DNA of 57,960 nucleotides from an uncultured Clostridium sp. (lineage in GTDB: Bacteria > Bacillota > Clostridia > TANB77 > CAG-508), in NCBI GenBank assembly GCA_945865665.1, contig CAMBEE010000002.1:1-57960 (forward strand). Reading direction: 5' to 3'. The notes below the pieces were generated by a model that was given only the letters and a program-made list of their open reading frames with translations, was not told the origin of the DNA and ran no database searches. Made by a program: the position numbers and the translations under genes. Below, piece by piece: positions 27,464 through 35,147 of this stretch (positions are counted from its first letter, which is position 1; every line of letters starts with the position of its first letter).

Positions 27464-27522
27464 ATTATAGCTTTTACTATTCTATTATCAAACTCTGCCA
27501 CAACTTTGCCAAAACTCTGCCA
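27464..27522 (-). promoter_or_regulatory. Promoter with three phased 10-bp direct repeats before the HD gene
   Basis: On the minus strand: -35 TTGATA (27486-27491), 16 bp, -10 TATAAT (27464-27469). Just upstream, AACTCTGCCA, AACTTTGCCA and AACTCTGCCA (plus-strand reading) start at 27491, 27502 and 27513, exactly 11 bp apart. Helical phasing upstream of -35 suggests an activator site. Confidence 0.65.
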
Positions 27523-27587
27523 TAATTTTTTAATCTTATATTTTATTTATGTTTTTTTAGCAACAACCATTTTAATTAACCATTTTA

Positions 27588-28094
27588 TTATTTTGATTTA
27601 TATTTCAATTCTTGTATAGCCTCATCAATTAAATTCATCTGTTCAGTTGTAGCTTCTGGATTAGAATATACTCCTGTTTTCAGATTAAAATTATTATAAT
27701 ATTTGCCATCATGCTTTTTAGTTTGGATTCTTAATTTACTAATAGCTCTTAATTGATCTATTTTGCAATAAGAAAATCCCTCAAAATCTTTAATTTCTCC
27801 AATATCAATAACAACATCAGAGTCATTTTGTTTGCTTGTCAATGGTGCAACTAATACAGTACCTACATTAGGTCTTGAATATAAGACAATAGCAGGATGA
27901 GAATGATTTAATTCTTGACCAATATTAACTCCAAAATCTACCCATACAACTTGTTTTCTTGTTACATAAGGTACATAGTTTAATTGCTCATTTTTATTTA
28001 CTTTGTTTAATTTATATATTTGTTCAGCAAACCATTTTTCTAATTCTTGTTGCTGATTTTTATTTAATTTTGATAATTCGTCATTTATATTCAC
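27588..28094 (-). CDS. PemK/MazF-like endoribonuclease toxin, solitary
   Basis: A 168-aa protein. An Asn/Gln/Lys-rich helical N-terminal extension (1-45) precedes a MazF-like barrel: QVVWVDFGVNIGQELNHSHPAIVLYSRPNVGTVLVAPLTSK and FSYCKIDQLRAISKLRI. It would cut mRNA at specific short sites. Ordinary MazF is about 115 aa, so both ends are extended. No antitoxin gene lies next to it on either strand. Either the extension is self-inhibiting, the antitoxin is an RNA, or this branch is not a toxin. AGGAGGAA lies before the start. Confidence 0.7.
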   Translation of the reverse strand: MNINDELSKLNKNQQQELEKWFAEQIYKLNKVNKNEQLNYVPYVTRKQVVWVDFGVNIGQELNHSHPAIVLYSRPNVGTVLVAPLTSKQNDSDVVIDIGEIKDFEGFSYCKIDQLRAISKLRIQTKKHDGKYYNNFNLKTGVYSNPEATTEQMNLIDEAIQELKYKSK

Positions 28095-28224
28095 TGTTAT
28101 TCCTCCTCGAAGCTTTTACTTATAAATATTGCTAAACATTTCTATATTGTTTTATAATTAACAATAAGTTTTTTATTTATTTCTAAACTTTTCTAAACTT
28201 TTTTAAACTTTTTGTTTATTTTTA

Positions 28225-28382
28225 TTGATTTTTTTCTATAAATTGAGTATAATAATATTAACAGAAGCAATTCTGTTCGAGTTGAAATACACTCAATTTA
28301 AGAAGACATTTAGACCTGAAAGACGGTCAAGTTGATTTACAGATAACCTTTAGATTTAATCTAAGGGTTATTTGCTTTTTTA
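28225..28382 (+). ncRNA. Candidate small RNA, about 125 nt, in element 1
   Basis: TTGATT (28225-28230), 17 bp, TATAAT (28248-28253), start near 28260. The transcript has hairpins ACAGAA/TTCTGT, GAGT/ACTC and GACC/GGTC, then a strong terminator (28343-28371, ATAACC...GGTTAT) and T6. It has no coding frame of note. It is divergent from the MazF-like gene (166 bp away) and convergent with the zinc-ribbon gene. Confidence 0.55.
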
Positions 28383-29300
28383 TTTATTTTTATTTCTAGC
28401 TCTACTCTTATATACATTTGCAACATTTCTACAAGTAATACTGCAATAGTCTGAATTCAAGTTTTTTGCTATAAAAGGCTTATAACACCTTTTACATATC
28501 TTAACTGATTTTCTATCATTAGAAACATTTAATCCAAGTAGTGTTTCAATAGCTTGCTTTAATGAATTAAAGTTCCATCTTAAAGTTGCTTTATCTGTAT
28601 AATTTATTTCAAAAGCAAGTTTATGTGGTTTAAAATCACTTAAAAAGTGTGCATAAATTTCTTTTTGCCCTTCATCTTCTTCCCAAAAATATTTTTCCAT
28701 ATCAGAAAACATGTCATACATTAATTTAGCATAAGCTAATATGTTTGATATTTCTTCGCTATATTTTTCAGAAAAAGTAAATCCAAATTCATCTAATCTA
28801 TCTAAATATGTTGCTATATCGCTTCCATTTCTACCATATAAATAATCAATATCTTCTCTTGACAATTCTTTAGTAAAATCTATTTTATTATCATATTCAA
28901 AATATGATTTTAAGTATTCAGCTAATGTAAGCTCAGCTTTTACAGGACTACCTGCTAAAATAACTTTATTATCATATACAAAGTTATCATTAATAGGTAA
29001 ATATGTAATTTGTCCAGGTAATCCATATTTTTGAGCAAACTCTAAAACTAATTTCTGATATTTTTCATCTTTGCTCTTAAGTTCACAGAAAATATCACGA
29101 TGATCCCAATTTTCTGCAACTTCTTTACCTATAAGGAAGAAGTCTACAAGCAATTCATCAGCAACATCAAAAATATTATAAACACTATCTTCTGCATTTT
29201 TTGATGGTTTTATATAAAATTTATTGTTATATTCAAATATTTCATAATTATCATATTTAGCCCAAAACCCTTCAAAGTTCTGTTTATTTCCAAATAACAT
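28380..29300 (-). CDS. C-terminal zinc-ribbon protein, CGNR/DUF6076-like (element 1 cargo)
   Basis: A 306-aa soluble protein. The first 230 residues are acidic and unassigned. The last 45 hold a zinc ribbon VKICKRCYKPFIAKNLNSDYCSITCRNVANVYKSRAR with Cys pairs CxxC and CxxxC, followed by a basic tail. This resembles CGNR-type zinc fingers and may bind nucleic acid. Genes of this look (DUF6076) occur in Firmicute integrative elements. No known function. AGAGGTG is the SD. Next to it on the plus strand lies the excisionase leader. Confidence 0.5.
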   Translation of the reverse strand: MLFGNKQNFEGFWAKYDNYEIFEYNNKFYIKPSKNAEDSVYNIFDVADELLVDFFLIGKEVAENWDHRDIFCELKSKDEKYQKLVLEFAQKYGLPGQITYLPINDNFVYDNKVILAGSPVKAELTLAEYLKSYFEYDNKIDFTKELSREDIDYLYGRNGSDIATYLDRLDEFGFTFSEKYSEEISNILAYAKLMYDMFSDMEKYFWEEDEGQKEIYAHFLSDFKPHKLAFEINYTDKATLRWNFNSLKQAIETLLGLNVSNDRKSVKICKRCYKPFIAKNLNSDYCSITCRNVANVYKSRARNKNK

Positions 29301-29342
29301 AATACACCTCTAAAATTTTTCTAAAAGATTCCAATAAAACTA

Positions 29343-29708
29343 TTGACAATATATCTTTACGATGATAGAATGTTAATAGTTAATCTTAATAAGTATTAAC
29401 ACAAATAAAGAAAATGTGTTTAAAACTTATTAACATTATATAATAACTTTTGAAATTCGTCAAGAATTTTAGAAGAAATGTACATTGAAAATTGAATAAA
29501 TCGTTGTTAGATAGCAGCAGAAATGCTCTCCTACATAGTCACAGTTTGAGTGGTTTAAAAGTACCATCGCACGCAATGAGTGTAGCCAGCTTGGATAAGG
29601 TGGTGGTGAAATCCCAGAGATTTGAGTAAAATCAACGACTAACAAAAGCCCAGAGTAATTTAGGGTATGAGATAAATGTAAATTACAAAATAAATTATAT
29701 TAAGGAGG
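29343..29708 (+). ncRNA. Promoter and long structured leader of the excisionase gene
   Basis: TTGACA (29343-29348), 17 bp, TAGAAT (29366-29371). Repeats TTAATA/TATTAA follow at once and may be an operator. From about 29500 to 29680 the DNA is clearly richer in G+C than its surroundings. It can fold: AGCA/TGCT, CTACA/TGTAG, AAATC/GATTT, and two competing pairings of 29501-29510 (TCGTTGTTAG) with TCAACGA or CTAACAA near 29632-29644. It looks like a structured regulatory RNA; I cannot name its class. Confidence 0.5.
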
Positions 29709-29715
29709 AATGCTT

Positions 29716-29949
29716 ATGGAAAGAGCAAAAGAAACAGAATTAAATATATTAAAAGGATTATTTTTAACACCTAGTGATATATGCAAAATACTAAAGATAG
29801 GAAGAAAAAAATGTTTAGCATTATTTCACAGAGAAGATTTTCCAGGATTTATATATGGTAAAACATTTTTAGTTGAAAAGAATGCATTTTTAGAATTTTT
29901 CAAGGTAAGAAATGTAATTTTACAAGATACAACTATTAATTTTGAATAA
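29716..29949 (+). CDS. xis: Excisionase/HTH DNA-binding protein (element 1)
   Basis: A 77-aa winged-helix protein: FLTPSDICKILKIGRKKCLALFHREDFPGFIYGKTFLVEKNAFLEFF, the MerR-like excisionase pattern. It would bend DNA at the ends and direct the integrase to excision. Start ATG 29716, 7 nt after AGGAGG; ATG 29710 is too near. It lies 149 bp before the integrase gene and behind a structured leader. Confidence 0.75.
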   Translation: MERAKETELNILKGLFLTPSDICKILKIGRKKCLALFHREDFPGFIYGKTFLVEKNAFLEFFKVRNVILQDTTINFE

Positions 29950-29954
29950 TAAAA

Positions 29955-30072
29955 AGAAGACTTAAATATGGACCATTTAAATCTTCAATTAATTTAATAT
30001 GTATGAAAAGGAATATCCTTTTCTTCTATTATTATAAGCTAAAAATAGAAGAAAATCAAGATATTCCTTCAA
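29955..30072 (+). promoter_or_regulatory. Two hairpins between xis and int
   Basis: GAAGACTTAAAT/ATTTAAATCTTC (29957-29987), then AAGGAATATC..TTTTCTTCTATT paired with its complement (about 30009-30070, 10 + 12 bp with an internal loop). Neither has a strong T tract. They may slow transcription into int or protect RNA ends. Confidence 0.5.
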
Positions 30073-30097
30073 ATTTTTATAGAGAGGAACACAATAT

Positions 30098-31456
30098 ATG
30101 AACTTAAAAGAAGGAATAGATTATTATATTTATCCTGCAGTAAAGAAAAAAGAAAAACCTGCAAGTAATGCACCAATATGTCCAACCTGTAAGGAATGTG
30201 AGCATAAAAAGAGATGCTTAAATAGAAGAAATCTAAACACAATGAATAAATGTAGAACTTGTAAAGAATGTAAGGATGCAGAACATTGCGATAAATTTTA
30301 TATTTATGATGGATATAGAATTGAATTAAAAAATATAAAATTAAGTGATGGAACTAAATTAAGAAAACAATTTACTGCAAAAACAATAGAAGAAGCTATG
30401 CAAAAAGCAAGAGAATTTATAATTTTTGCTAAAGAGCATGGAGTACCACAAAAGAAAAATGTAAAAACAGAAGATACTATAATTTCACTTGCAAGAGAAT
30501 TAGAAGAAGAAAAATATAGAATGGGAGATACTTTTGATAATGCATATTTAACTAATCTCGCAACTATAAGCAGATTAGAAGGATATAAAATAACAAGTAA
30601 GCCTATTCAAAAAGTTACAAGACAAGATATTATTGAATTATTAGAAGCAGAACGAATAAAATCAAATTCTGTATTGAAAAAAGATTATTCAGAATTAAGA
30701 CAAGTTATGGAATATGCTTTTTATAAGAAATTAATAAATGAAAACTTTTTCTCTGGTAGATTTGGAATTAAAAGGCCTACAAGCTATAAAAAAGATAAAA
30801 AAGTTGATCCTTTAACGAGAAGTGAACAACTAAAATTAGAACAAGAATTAAAGAGAACTCGTTCAAGAAAAAATGCAATATTATTAATAGCATTAAATAC
30901 AGGAATGAGAATAGGAGAAATACTTTGTTTAAGACTCGAAGATATAAAAACAGATTTTGGCGAAGTATTTATCATTGTAAATAAAACTTTAACCAAAGAT
31001 AAAAATAAAAAGATAATAGTTGGACCACCTAAAACAGAAAAAGGTAATAGAAAAATAAAATTAAGTAGTGATGCAATATATGCCATCGAGATGGCTAAAG
31101 AATTTATGATTAAAAATAAGGATAATTATTTATTTTTACAAACAAATGGAAAATTCTTTGCAGATAATACTATAAATTCATATTTTAAAGTTATTGCTAA
31201 ACATTCAAATTTAAACATTAATGTAAATACACATATGTTAAGACATACTTTTGCTACTAGATGTATAGAGTCTGGTATGGAATTAACTGTTTTGCAAAAT
31301 ATTGTTGGACACGAAGATATACAAACGACAATTAACACTTATGGAAAAATATATGATTATTTTAAAAATAATAATTTTGAAAAATATGAAAAGTATGTAA
31401 ACAATATGAGAGAAGAATATGACAAAATTAATTCAAAAGATGAAATGGTAAATTAA
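30098..31456 (+). CDS. int: Tyrosine site-specific integrase with a Cys-rich N-terminus (element 1)
   Basis: A 452-aa recombinase that integrates element 1 in tRNA-Pro. Catalytic set: Arg271 (NTGMRIGE), His379 and Arg382 ([10 protein letters not shown]), His405 (VGHED), Tyr415 (NTY). The core-binding domain is at about 120-220. Unusual is the N-terminus: two units of C-x2-C-x2-C-x5-C (Cys28, 31, 34, 40 and Cys52, 55, 58, 64) before the arm-binding segment [23 protein letters not shown]. The spacing suggests bound zinc or an iron-sulfur cluster. AGAGGAAC is the SD. The gene abuts the right att site, the normal place. Confidence 0.92.
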   Translation: MNLKEGIDYYIYPAVKKKEKPASNAPICPTCKECEHKKRCLNRRNLNTMNKCRTCKECKDAEHCDKFYIYDGYRIELKNIKLSDGTKLRKQFTAKTIEEAMQKAREFIIFAKEHGVPQKKNVKTEDTIISLARELEEEKYRMGDTFDNAYLTNLATISRLEGYKITSKPIQKVTRQDIIELLEAERIKSNSVLKKDYSELRQVMEYAFYKKLINENFFSGRFGIKRPTSYKKDKKVDPLTRSEQLKLEQELKRTRSRKNAILLIALNTGMRIGEILCLRLEDIKTDFGEVFIIVNKTLTKDKNKKIIVGPPKTEKGNRKIKLSSDAIYAIEMAKEFMIKNKDNYLFLQTNGKFFADNTINSYFKVIAKHSNLNINVNTHMLRHTFATRCIESGMELTVLQNIVGHEDIQTTINTYGKIYDYFKNNNFEKYEKYVNNMREEYDKINSKDEMVN

Positions 31457-31579
31457 CAATTTATATAGAAATTTTTATTAAATGGTACTCATTGAGAATT
31501 GCGACACACTTTTGTCGCAATTCTATCACAATTATTAAATCCAGTTATTAAGCCTATTTACGGCATTATTTCAAGTTAC

Positions 31580-31593
31580 CACCTCGACCATAT
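31580..31593 (+). other. att junction between elements 1 and 2
   Basis: CACCTCGACCATAT, identical over 14 bp to the tRNA-Pro 3' end. Confidence 0.85.
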
Positions 31594-31595
31594 TT

Positions 31596-31626
31596 AGAAG
31601 AATTCTTAGGAATTCTTCTTTTTTTG
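31596..31626 (+). terminator. Terminator at the left end of element 2
   Basis: AGAAGAATTC and GAATTCTTCT arms followed by T7, immediately after the att core. Confidence 0.85.
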
Positions 31627-31629
31627 CAT

Positions 31630-31960
31630 TTATGAGCAAATGCAGATTATTACTGTATTACATTCAATTCATTTAAACTTTTTCAGCCTTTCTAAAACTT
31701 CCATAAAATCTATAAATTTTTAAGTAAATGCAGTCAATGTGCAGTCAATTTTATAATTAATTGATTTTCTGCAATTATGACTGCATATAAATTTATTTCA
31801 GATAATAAAACAATTGGTATTGCAATAAAAAACAACTTTGATTTGAATGTAAAATACAATTTGCAATAGGCATAATATTAATCTCTTTAAGTTGTAAAAT
31901 GTAATAAAATATGATAATATACTTACTGATAACTAGTAATTTGTATGGAGAAAATGGAAT
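31630..31960. other. Left end of element 2 with integrase arm-type repeats
   Basis: TGCAGTCA at 31729-31736 and 31740-31747 (direct) and TGACTGCA at 31778-31785 (inverted). No gene seen. A leader motif AGTAATTTGTATGGAG precedes the first cargo gene. Confidence 0.6.
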
Positions 31961-32365
31961 ATGGGAAAAAGAATGAATAAAGAAGAACTAATAGAATTGA
32001 TTGAAAGCTTAAAGTTAGATAAAAATGAGTATTGGATTTTATCTAGCGGAGCTTTGGTAATACGTGGTATATATCCAGATGCTGGAGATTTAGATATTGC
32101 AGTTACTGAAAAAGGGTTACAAGAGCTAAAAAATAATTATAATTTAAAGAAAAAAGGCAATGGTTGGTATATAGTAAATGATAAAATCGAATGTGTTCTT
32201 GATACAAAAGAAGCATGGAAAATAGAAAAATATGGAGAGTATAACTTACAAAGTATTGAAAAATATTATGAATTTTTAAAGGAAAGTACTAGAGAAAAGG
32301 ATAAAGCAAGAATACCGTTAGTTGAGGAATATATGAAAAATAGAAAATTTAAAAGTGAGGAATAA
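31961..32365 (+). CDS. Nucleotidyltransferase-fold protein (element 2 cargo)
   Basis: A 134-aa soluble protein with the minimal nucleotidyltransferase pattern: LSSGALVIRGIYPDAGDLDIAV, that is a GA turn and a D-x-D metal pair. The rest is helical and charged. Similar small proteins accompany defence, resistance and toxin-antitoxin modules, but the target here is unknown. GGAG lies 11 nt before ATG; ATG 31973 is an alternative. First of four cargo genes in the same direction, the next beginning 2 bp downstream. Confidence 0.6.
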   Translation: MGKRMNKEELIELIESLKLDKNEYWILSSGALVIRGIYPDAGDLDIAVTEKGLQELKNNYNLKKKGNGWYIVNDKIECVLDTKEAWKIEKYGEYNLQSIEKYYEFLKESTREKDKARIPLVEEYMKNRKFKSEE

Positions 32366-32367
32366 GA

Positions 32368-32663
32368 ATGAAAGTAATAACATTATGTGGGAGTTTAAAG
32401 TTAAAAAAAAAATGATGGAGACAGCAGAAAAAATGGGATTAGAAGGTAATTGTATTCTTACACCAGTTTATCCAATATTAGAAGATTTTGAAAGAACAGA
32501 AGAGCAATTAAAAAAATTAAAAGAAGCTCATTTTAAAAGGATAGAGTTATCTGATGCAATATTTGTAATAAATAAAGACAATTATATTGGAAAAAGTACA
32601 AAATTAGAAATAGAATATGCAGAAAAATTAGGAAAAGAAATTATTTACTTAGAACAGAATTAG
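32368..32663 (+). pseudogene. DUF4406/nucleoside 2-deoxyribosyltransferase-like protein, frameshifted at A10
   Basis: From ATG 32368 the frame reads MKVITLCGSLKLKKK and then stops at TGA just after a run of ten A (32403-32412). In the neighbouring frame it continues as MMETAEKMGLEGNCILTPVYP...HFKRIELSDAIFVINKDNYIGKSTKLEIEYAEKLGKEIIYLE. The joined sequence has the expected family order: CGS nucleotide loop, then SDAIFVINKDNYIG. One extra A restores the frame, so the cause may be mutation, sequencing error or productive slippage on A10. The family is Rossmann-like and acts on nucleosides or nucleotides. Confidence 0.65.
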
Positions 32664-32730
32664 TTATAAGAATTATAGAACAGATAATATATAAATCATA
32701 AAACAGTAAATTGTAGGAGGAGATTTTATT

Positions 32731-33312
32731 ATGAGAGATTGGGAAAATTTCCACAGAATAACTAACAATAAGCCACCGAGAAAAAATATTGTTCATTTTA
32801 TATCAAAATATAATATAACTGGAAATGCTATAGATTTGGGATGTGGTTCCGGAAGTGATACTATTTTTTTGATAAAAAACAATTGGAATGTATTAGCAAT
32901 TGATTCATCGAATGTTGAGGAAAGAATTAGAAGTAAATTATCTGATAATGAACAAGAAAAATTAAAGTTTGAAGTTCAAAAATTTGAAAAATTAAAGTTA
33001 TCTAAATGTGATTTATTAATAGCAAATAATAGCTTACCTTTTTGTGATAAAAATTATTTCCATAAAATGTGGGAAGAAATTTGTTTAAACATAAAAAGTA
33101 ACGGCTATTTTGTTGGAAATTTTTTTGGACTTAATGATGAGTGGAATACTAAGAATGATAGAAGAACTTTTTTTAGTAAAGAAGAAATAATTAAATTGTT
33201 TAGTGATTTTGAAATTCTAGAAATGCAGGAAATAGAAAAAGATAAACCAACTGCAGAAGGTCAAATGAAACATTGGCATACTATTGAAATTATTGCAAAA
33301 AAATATAATTAA
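32731..33312 (+). CDS. Class I SAM-dependent methyltransferase (element 2 cargo)
   Basis: A 193-aa soluble enzyme. Motif I is AIDLGCGSGSDTIFLIKN, motif II VLAIDSSN, motif IV LLIANNSLPFC, then GYFVGNFFGLNDEW. It begins MRDWENFHRITNNKPPR, similar in style to TehB-type small-molecule methyltransferases. The substrate is unknown. TAGGAGGAG is a strong SD. The leader AGTAAATTGTAGGAGG resembles those of two other cargo genes. Confidence 0.75.
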   Translation: MRDWENFHRITNNKPPRKNIVHFISKYNITGNAIDLGCGSGSDTIFLIKNNWNVLAIDSSNVEERIRSKLSDNEQEKLKFEVQKFEKLKLSKCDLLIANNSLPFCDKNYFHKMWEEICLNIKSNGYFVGNFFGLNDEWNTKNDRRTFFSKEEIIKLFSDFEILEMQEIEKDKPTAEGQMKHWHTIEIIAKKYN

Positions 33313-33381
33313 AAATTAATTTTATGGCAGATTAAAATTTTTTTAATATAAAATATAGTAAACTGTAGGAGAAAAAATAAT

Positions 33382-33834
33382 ATGGAAATATATAATTTAC
33401 AAGATAAATTGGAATATTTAGATGAAGTTGCAAAATTAGAATATGAAGAATGGGCTAGTAATAAAGAAGAAAATAGACAAACTAGAATAGAAAGAAAAAA
33501 AGAAAAAATTTGCAATATGTTTTTAGATAGATCATTTTGCAAACTGATTTTAGTAAATAACAAAGAATTAATAGGTTTTATTTCTCTTTTTCCTAAAGAT
33601 TGCGAAGAAGAAAAAGATTTAACACCATGGTATGCGACAATGTATGTAAAAAAGAAATATAGAAACCACGGATATTCAAGATTATTAAATGAAGCTATTT
33701 TAAGTGAGGCAAAAAATAGGGGATTTAAAGAGATATATTTAAAGACAAATTTAAAAAATTATTATGAAAAATTTGGAGCTATTTTTATCAAACAATTAAA
33801 ATCTAATGAAAATTTATATAGATTTGAACTTTAA
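33382..33834 (+). CDS. GNAT family N-acetyltransferase (element 2 cargo)
   Basis: A 150-aa enzyme. The acetyl-CoA motif is MYVKKKYRNHGYSRLLNEAILSEAKNRGFKEIYLKT (Q/RxxG-type loop RNHGYS), followed by the C-terminal NYYEKFGAIFIKQ. The substrate may be a small molecule or peptide; toxin or drug modification is possible. The leader AGTAAACTGTAGGAG precedes ATG. It is the last of the four cargo genes and is closed by a terminator. Confidence 0.75.
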   Translation: MEIYNLQDKLEYLDEVAKLEYEEWASNKEENRQTRIERKKEKICNMFLDRSFCKLILVNNKELIGFISLFPKDCEEEKDLTPWYATMYVKKKYRNHGYSRLLNEAILSEAKNRGFKEIYLKTNLKNYYEKFGAIFIKQLKSNENLYRFEL

Positions 33835-33868
33835 TAACAAATTCTCGAATACTTTTTAAATTAATTAA

Positions 33869-33906
33869 GAAAGTGCAGTTAACTATGAAAAGTCAACTGT
33901 ACTTTC
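33869..33906. terminator. Bidirectional terminator in element 2
   Basis: GAAAGTGCAGTT and AACTGTACTTTC arms between convergent GNAT and relaxase genes. Confidence 0.8.
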
Positions 33907-33908
33907 TC

Positions 33909-35147
33909 TTATATTTCCATTTCATCATCTAATTCTTCTAAACTATAATGTTTTTCCATAGCATAGTGTAATTTTGCACTAGAATTAAAATCTGAATGTA
34001 TTTTATCATTTTTGCTAGTTATTTCATTGCTATTGGATATAAATAAATTTAAAAGTGCTTTATTTAAAGAATTACCAGTATATTTTATTTTAGGATAATT
34101 ATTAGAATAATTGATATTATTGCACTTATTATCATTCCTATAGCCATATATTTTAATTTTACTTGTATTCTTAACTTCTTTGGCAATTTCTGTGTTTCTT
34201 TTATTAAATTTGTTATATCTGTTTCCATTATTTCTATTTTGTACATTTTTGCACTTAATTCCTTTGTATATTTTTTTATACTTTCCATTGTTGAATCCAT
34301 TGATTTTTCTATTTTTTCTAATTTCTGTGTTAGTTCCTCTAAATATATTTGCTTTTTGGCTTGTTCTTCCATTTTCATATTCATTAGCTGAACTATTGGT
34401 AATTGATTCATTTCTTTTAATTCCATAAAAATCCTCCATTTTTTCTTTTAAATATTTTTCTTCGTGTAATTTATTATCTCTACATTTCATACCTTCAGGT
34501 GTTGTATAAGTAATATATTTTCGTGTGTTTTGCCAATTGACGTCATAACCAAACTGATTCATATATAAAATAAATTCTTCTTTAGAGTTTGTATTAGATA
34601 AAGAAAAATCTATTGCACTTATTAATCTACCTTTCCAACTTTTCCCCTTTAGCATAACTTGATATTCATTATTTTTTATATCTCTATATTTCTTATGAAT
34701 AGGTATAGTTTTTAAATTGCTTTCATTACAAAGTTTATTTGAATACTCTTTAATTTTTTCTAAATCATATTTATTAGTATGCATTTTCTTACCATCTACA
34801 AAATTTACAGAATTTAAAATCAAATGATTATGTATATGTTCTTTATCTGTATGTGTAGCAATAACGATTTCATAATTTTTAAAATATTCTGCAAATTTAA
34901 TACCAATTTTGTGTGCCTCTTGTTCAGTAATATTTTCTTCTGGAGAAAATGCTTGTACTATATGAACTTTATCTCTAGCGTTTAGTTTATTAAACTCTCT
35001 TTTAGTAAACATCATTTCATCATAAGCACTTTCTTTATTACAATTTATTGCAGTTATTAGATTATCATTAGTTTTGCATTCTTTAGTAATATAATCTAAA
35101 GATTTTTTTAGTGAAGCTTTTGAGTTAATAAATTTAACAATTGCCAA
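33909..35147 (-). CDS. Relaxase, MobP-like (element 2), overprinted by a nested gene
   Basis: A 412-aa mobilization nuclease. Relaxase core 1-150: SLDYITKECKTN (probable catalytic Tyr region), VIATHTDKEHIHNHLILNSVNFVDGKK (His triad). Residues about 240-375 are a low-complexity Asn/Lys/Arg stretch with no fold, exactly where another frame encodes a 113-aa coiled-coil membrane protein. That suggests the tail is under relaxed constraint. The start overlaps mobC by 40 bp. It would act on the oriT between mobC and int. Confidence 0.82.
   Translation of the reverse strand: MAIVKFINSKASLKKSLDYITKECKTNDNLITAINCNKESAYDEMMFTKREFNKLNARDKVHIVQAFSPEENITEQEAHKIGIKFAEYFKNYEIVIATHTDKEHIHNHLILNSVNFVDGKKMHTNKYDLEKIKEYSNKLCNESNLKTIPIHKKYRDIKNNEYQVMLKGKSWKGRLISAIDFSLSNTNSKEEFILYMNQFGYDVNWQNTRKYITYTTPEGMKCRDNKLHEEKYLKEKMEDFYGIKRNESITNSSANEYENGRTSQKANIFRGTNTEIRKNRKINGFNNGKYKKIYKGIKCKNVQNRNNGNRYNKFNKRNTEIAKEVKNTSKIKIYGYRNDNKCNNINYSNNYPKIKYTGNSLNKALLNLFISNSNEITSKNDKIHSDFNSSAKLHYAMEKHYSLEELDDEMEI
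34085..34426 (-). CDS. Nested coiled-coil/membrane protein inside the relaxase gene
   Basis: A 113-aa frame on the same strand, shifted by one base. ATG 34426 has GGAGG 6 nt upstream, a strong SD inside the relaxase gene. The product has a long amphipathic coiled coil (EEQAKKQIYLEELTQKLEKIEKSM to NLIKETQKL) and one C-terminal membrane helix (YMAIGMIISAIISIILIIIL). The layout recalls MbeB/MbeD-type accessory proteins, which are nested in the mbeA relaxase gene of ColE1 plasmids. Equivalence is by analogy; no sequence homology is claimed. Confidence 0.6.
   Translation of the reverse strand: MELKEMNQLPIVQLMNMKMEEQAKKQIYLEELTQKLEKIEKSMDSTMESIKKYTKELSAKMYKIEIMETDITNLIKETQKLPKKLRIQVKLKYMAIGMIISAIISIILIIILK

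Larger units (their letters stand above)
21077..31590. mobile_element. Element 1: integrative mobilizable element in tRNA-Pro
   Basis: Bounded by CACCTCGACCATAT copies. It encodes rep, TnpV, DUF6664-like, MobC, relaxase, cargo (HD protein, MazF-like, zinc-ribbon), excisionase and tyrosine integrase next to the right end. It has no secretion channel genes, so it would need a helper conjugative system. Sites of the GTGTCGYAA type repeat inside both ends: 21225-21236, 21255-21266 and 21268-21277 at the left; 31498-31508 and 31512-31521 at the right. Confidence 0.85.

Noticed and set aside
27588..28382. Type III toxin-antitoxin system (MazF-fold toxin plus RNA)
   Set aside because: The RNA is on the opposite strand and has no tandem repeats, so the classical arrangement is not met. 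Kept only as a possible RNA partner.
34180..34428. 82-aa plus-strand hydrophobic frame inside the relaxase gene
   Set aside because: It is the complement of the coiled-coil and relaxase frames and has no SD on that strand.
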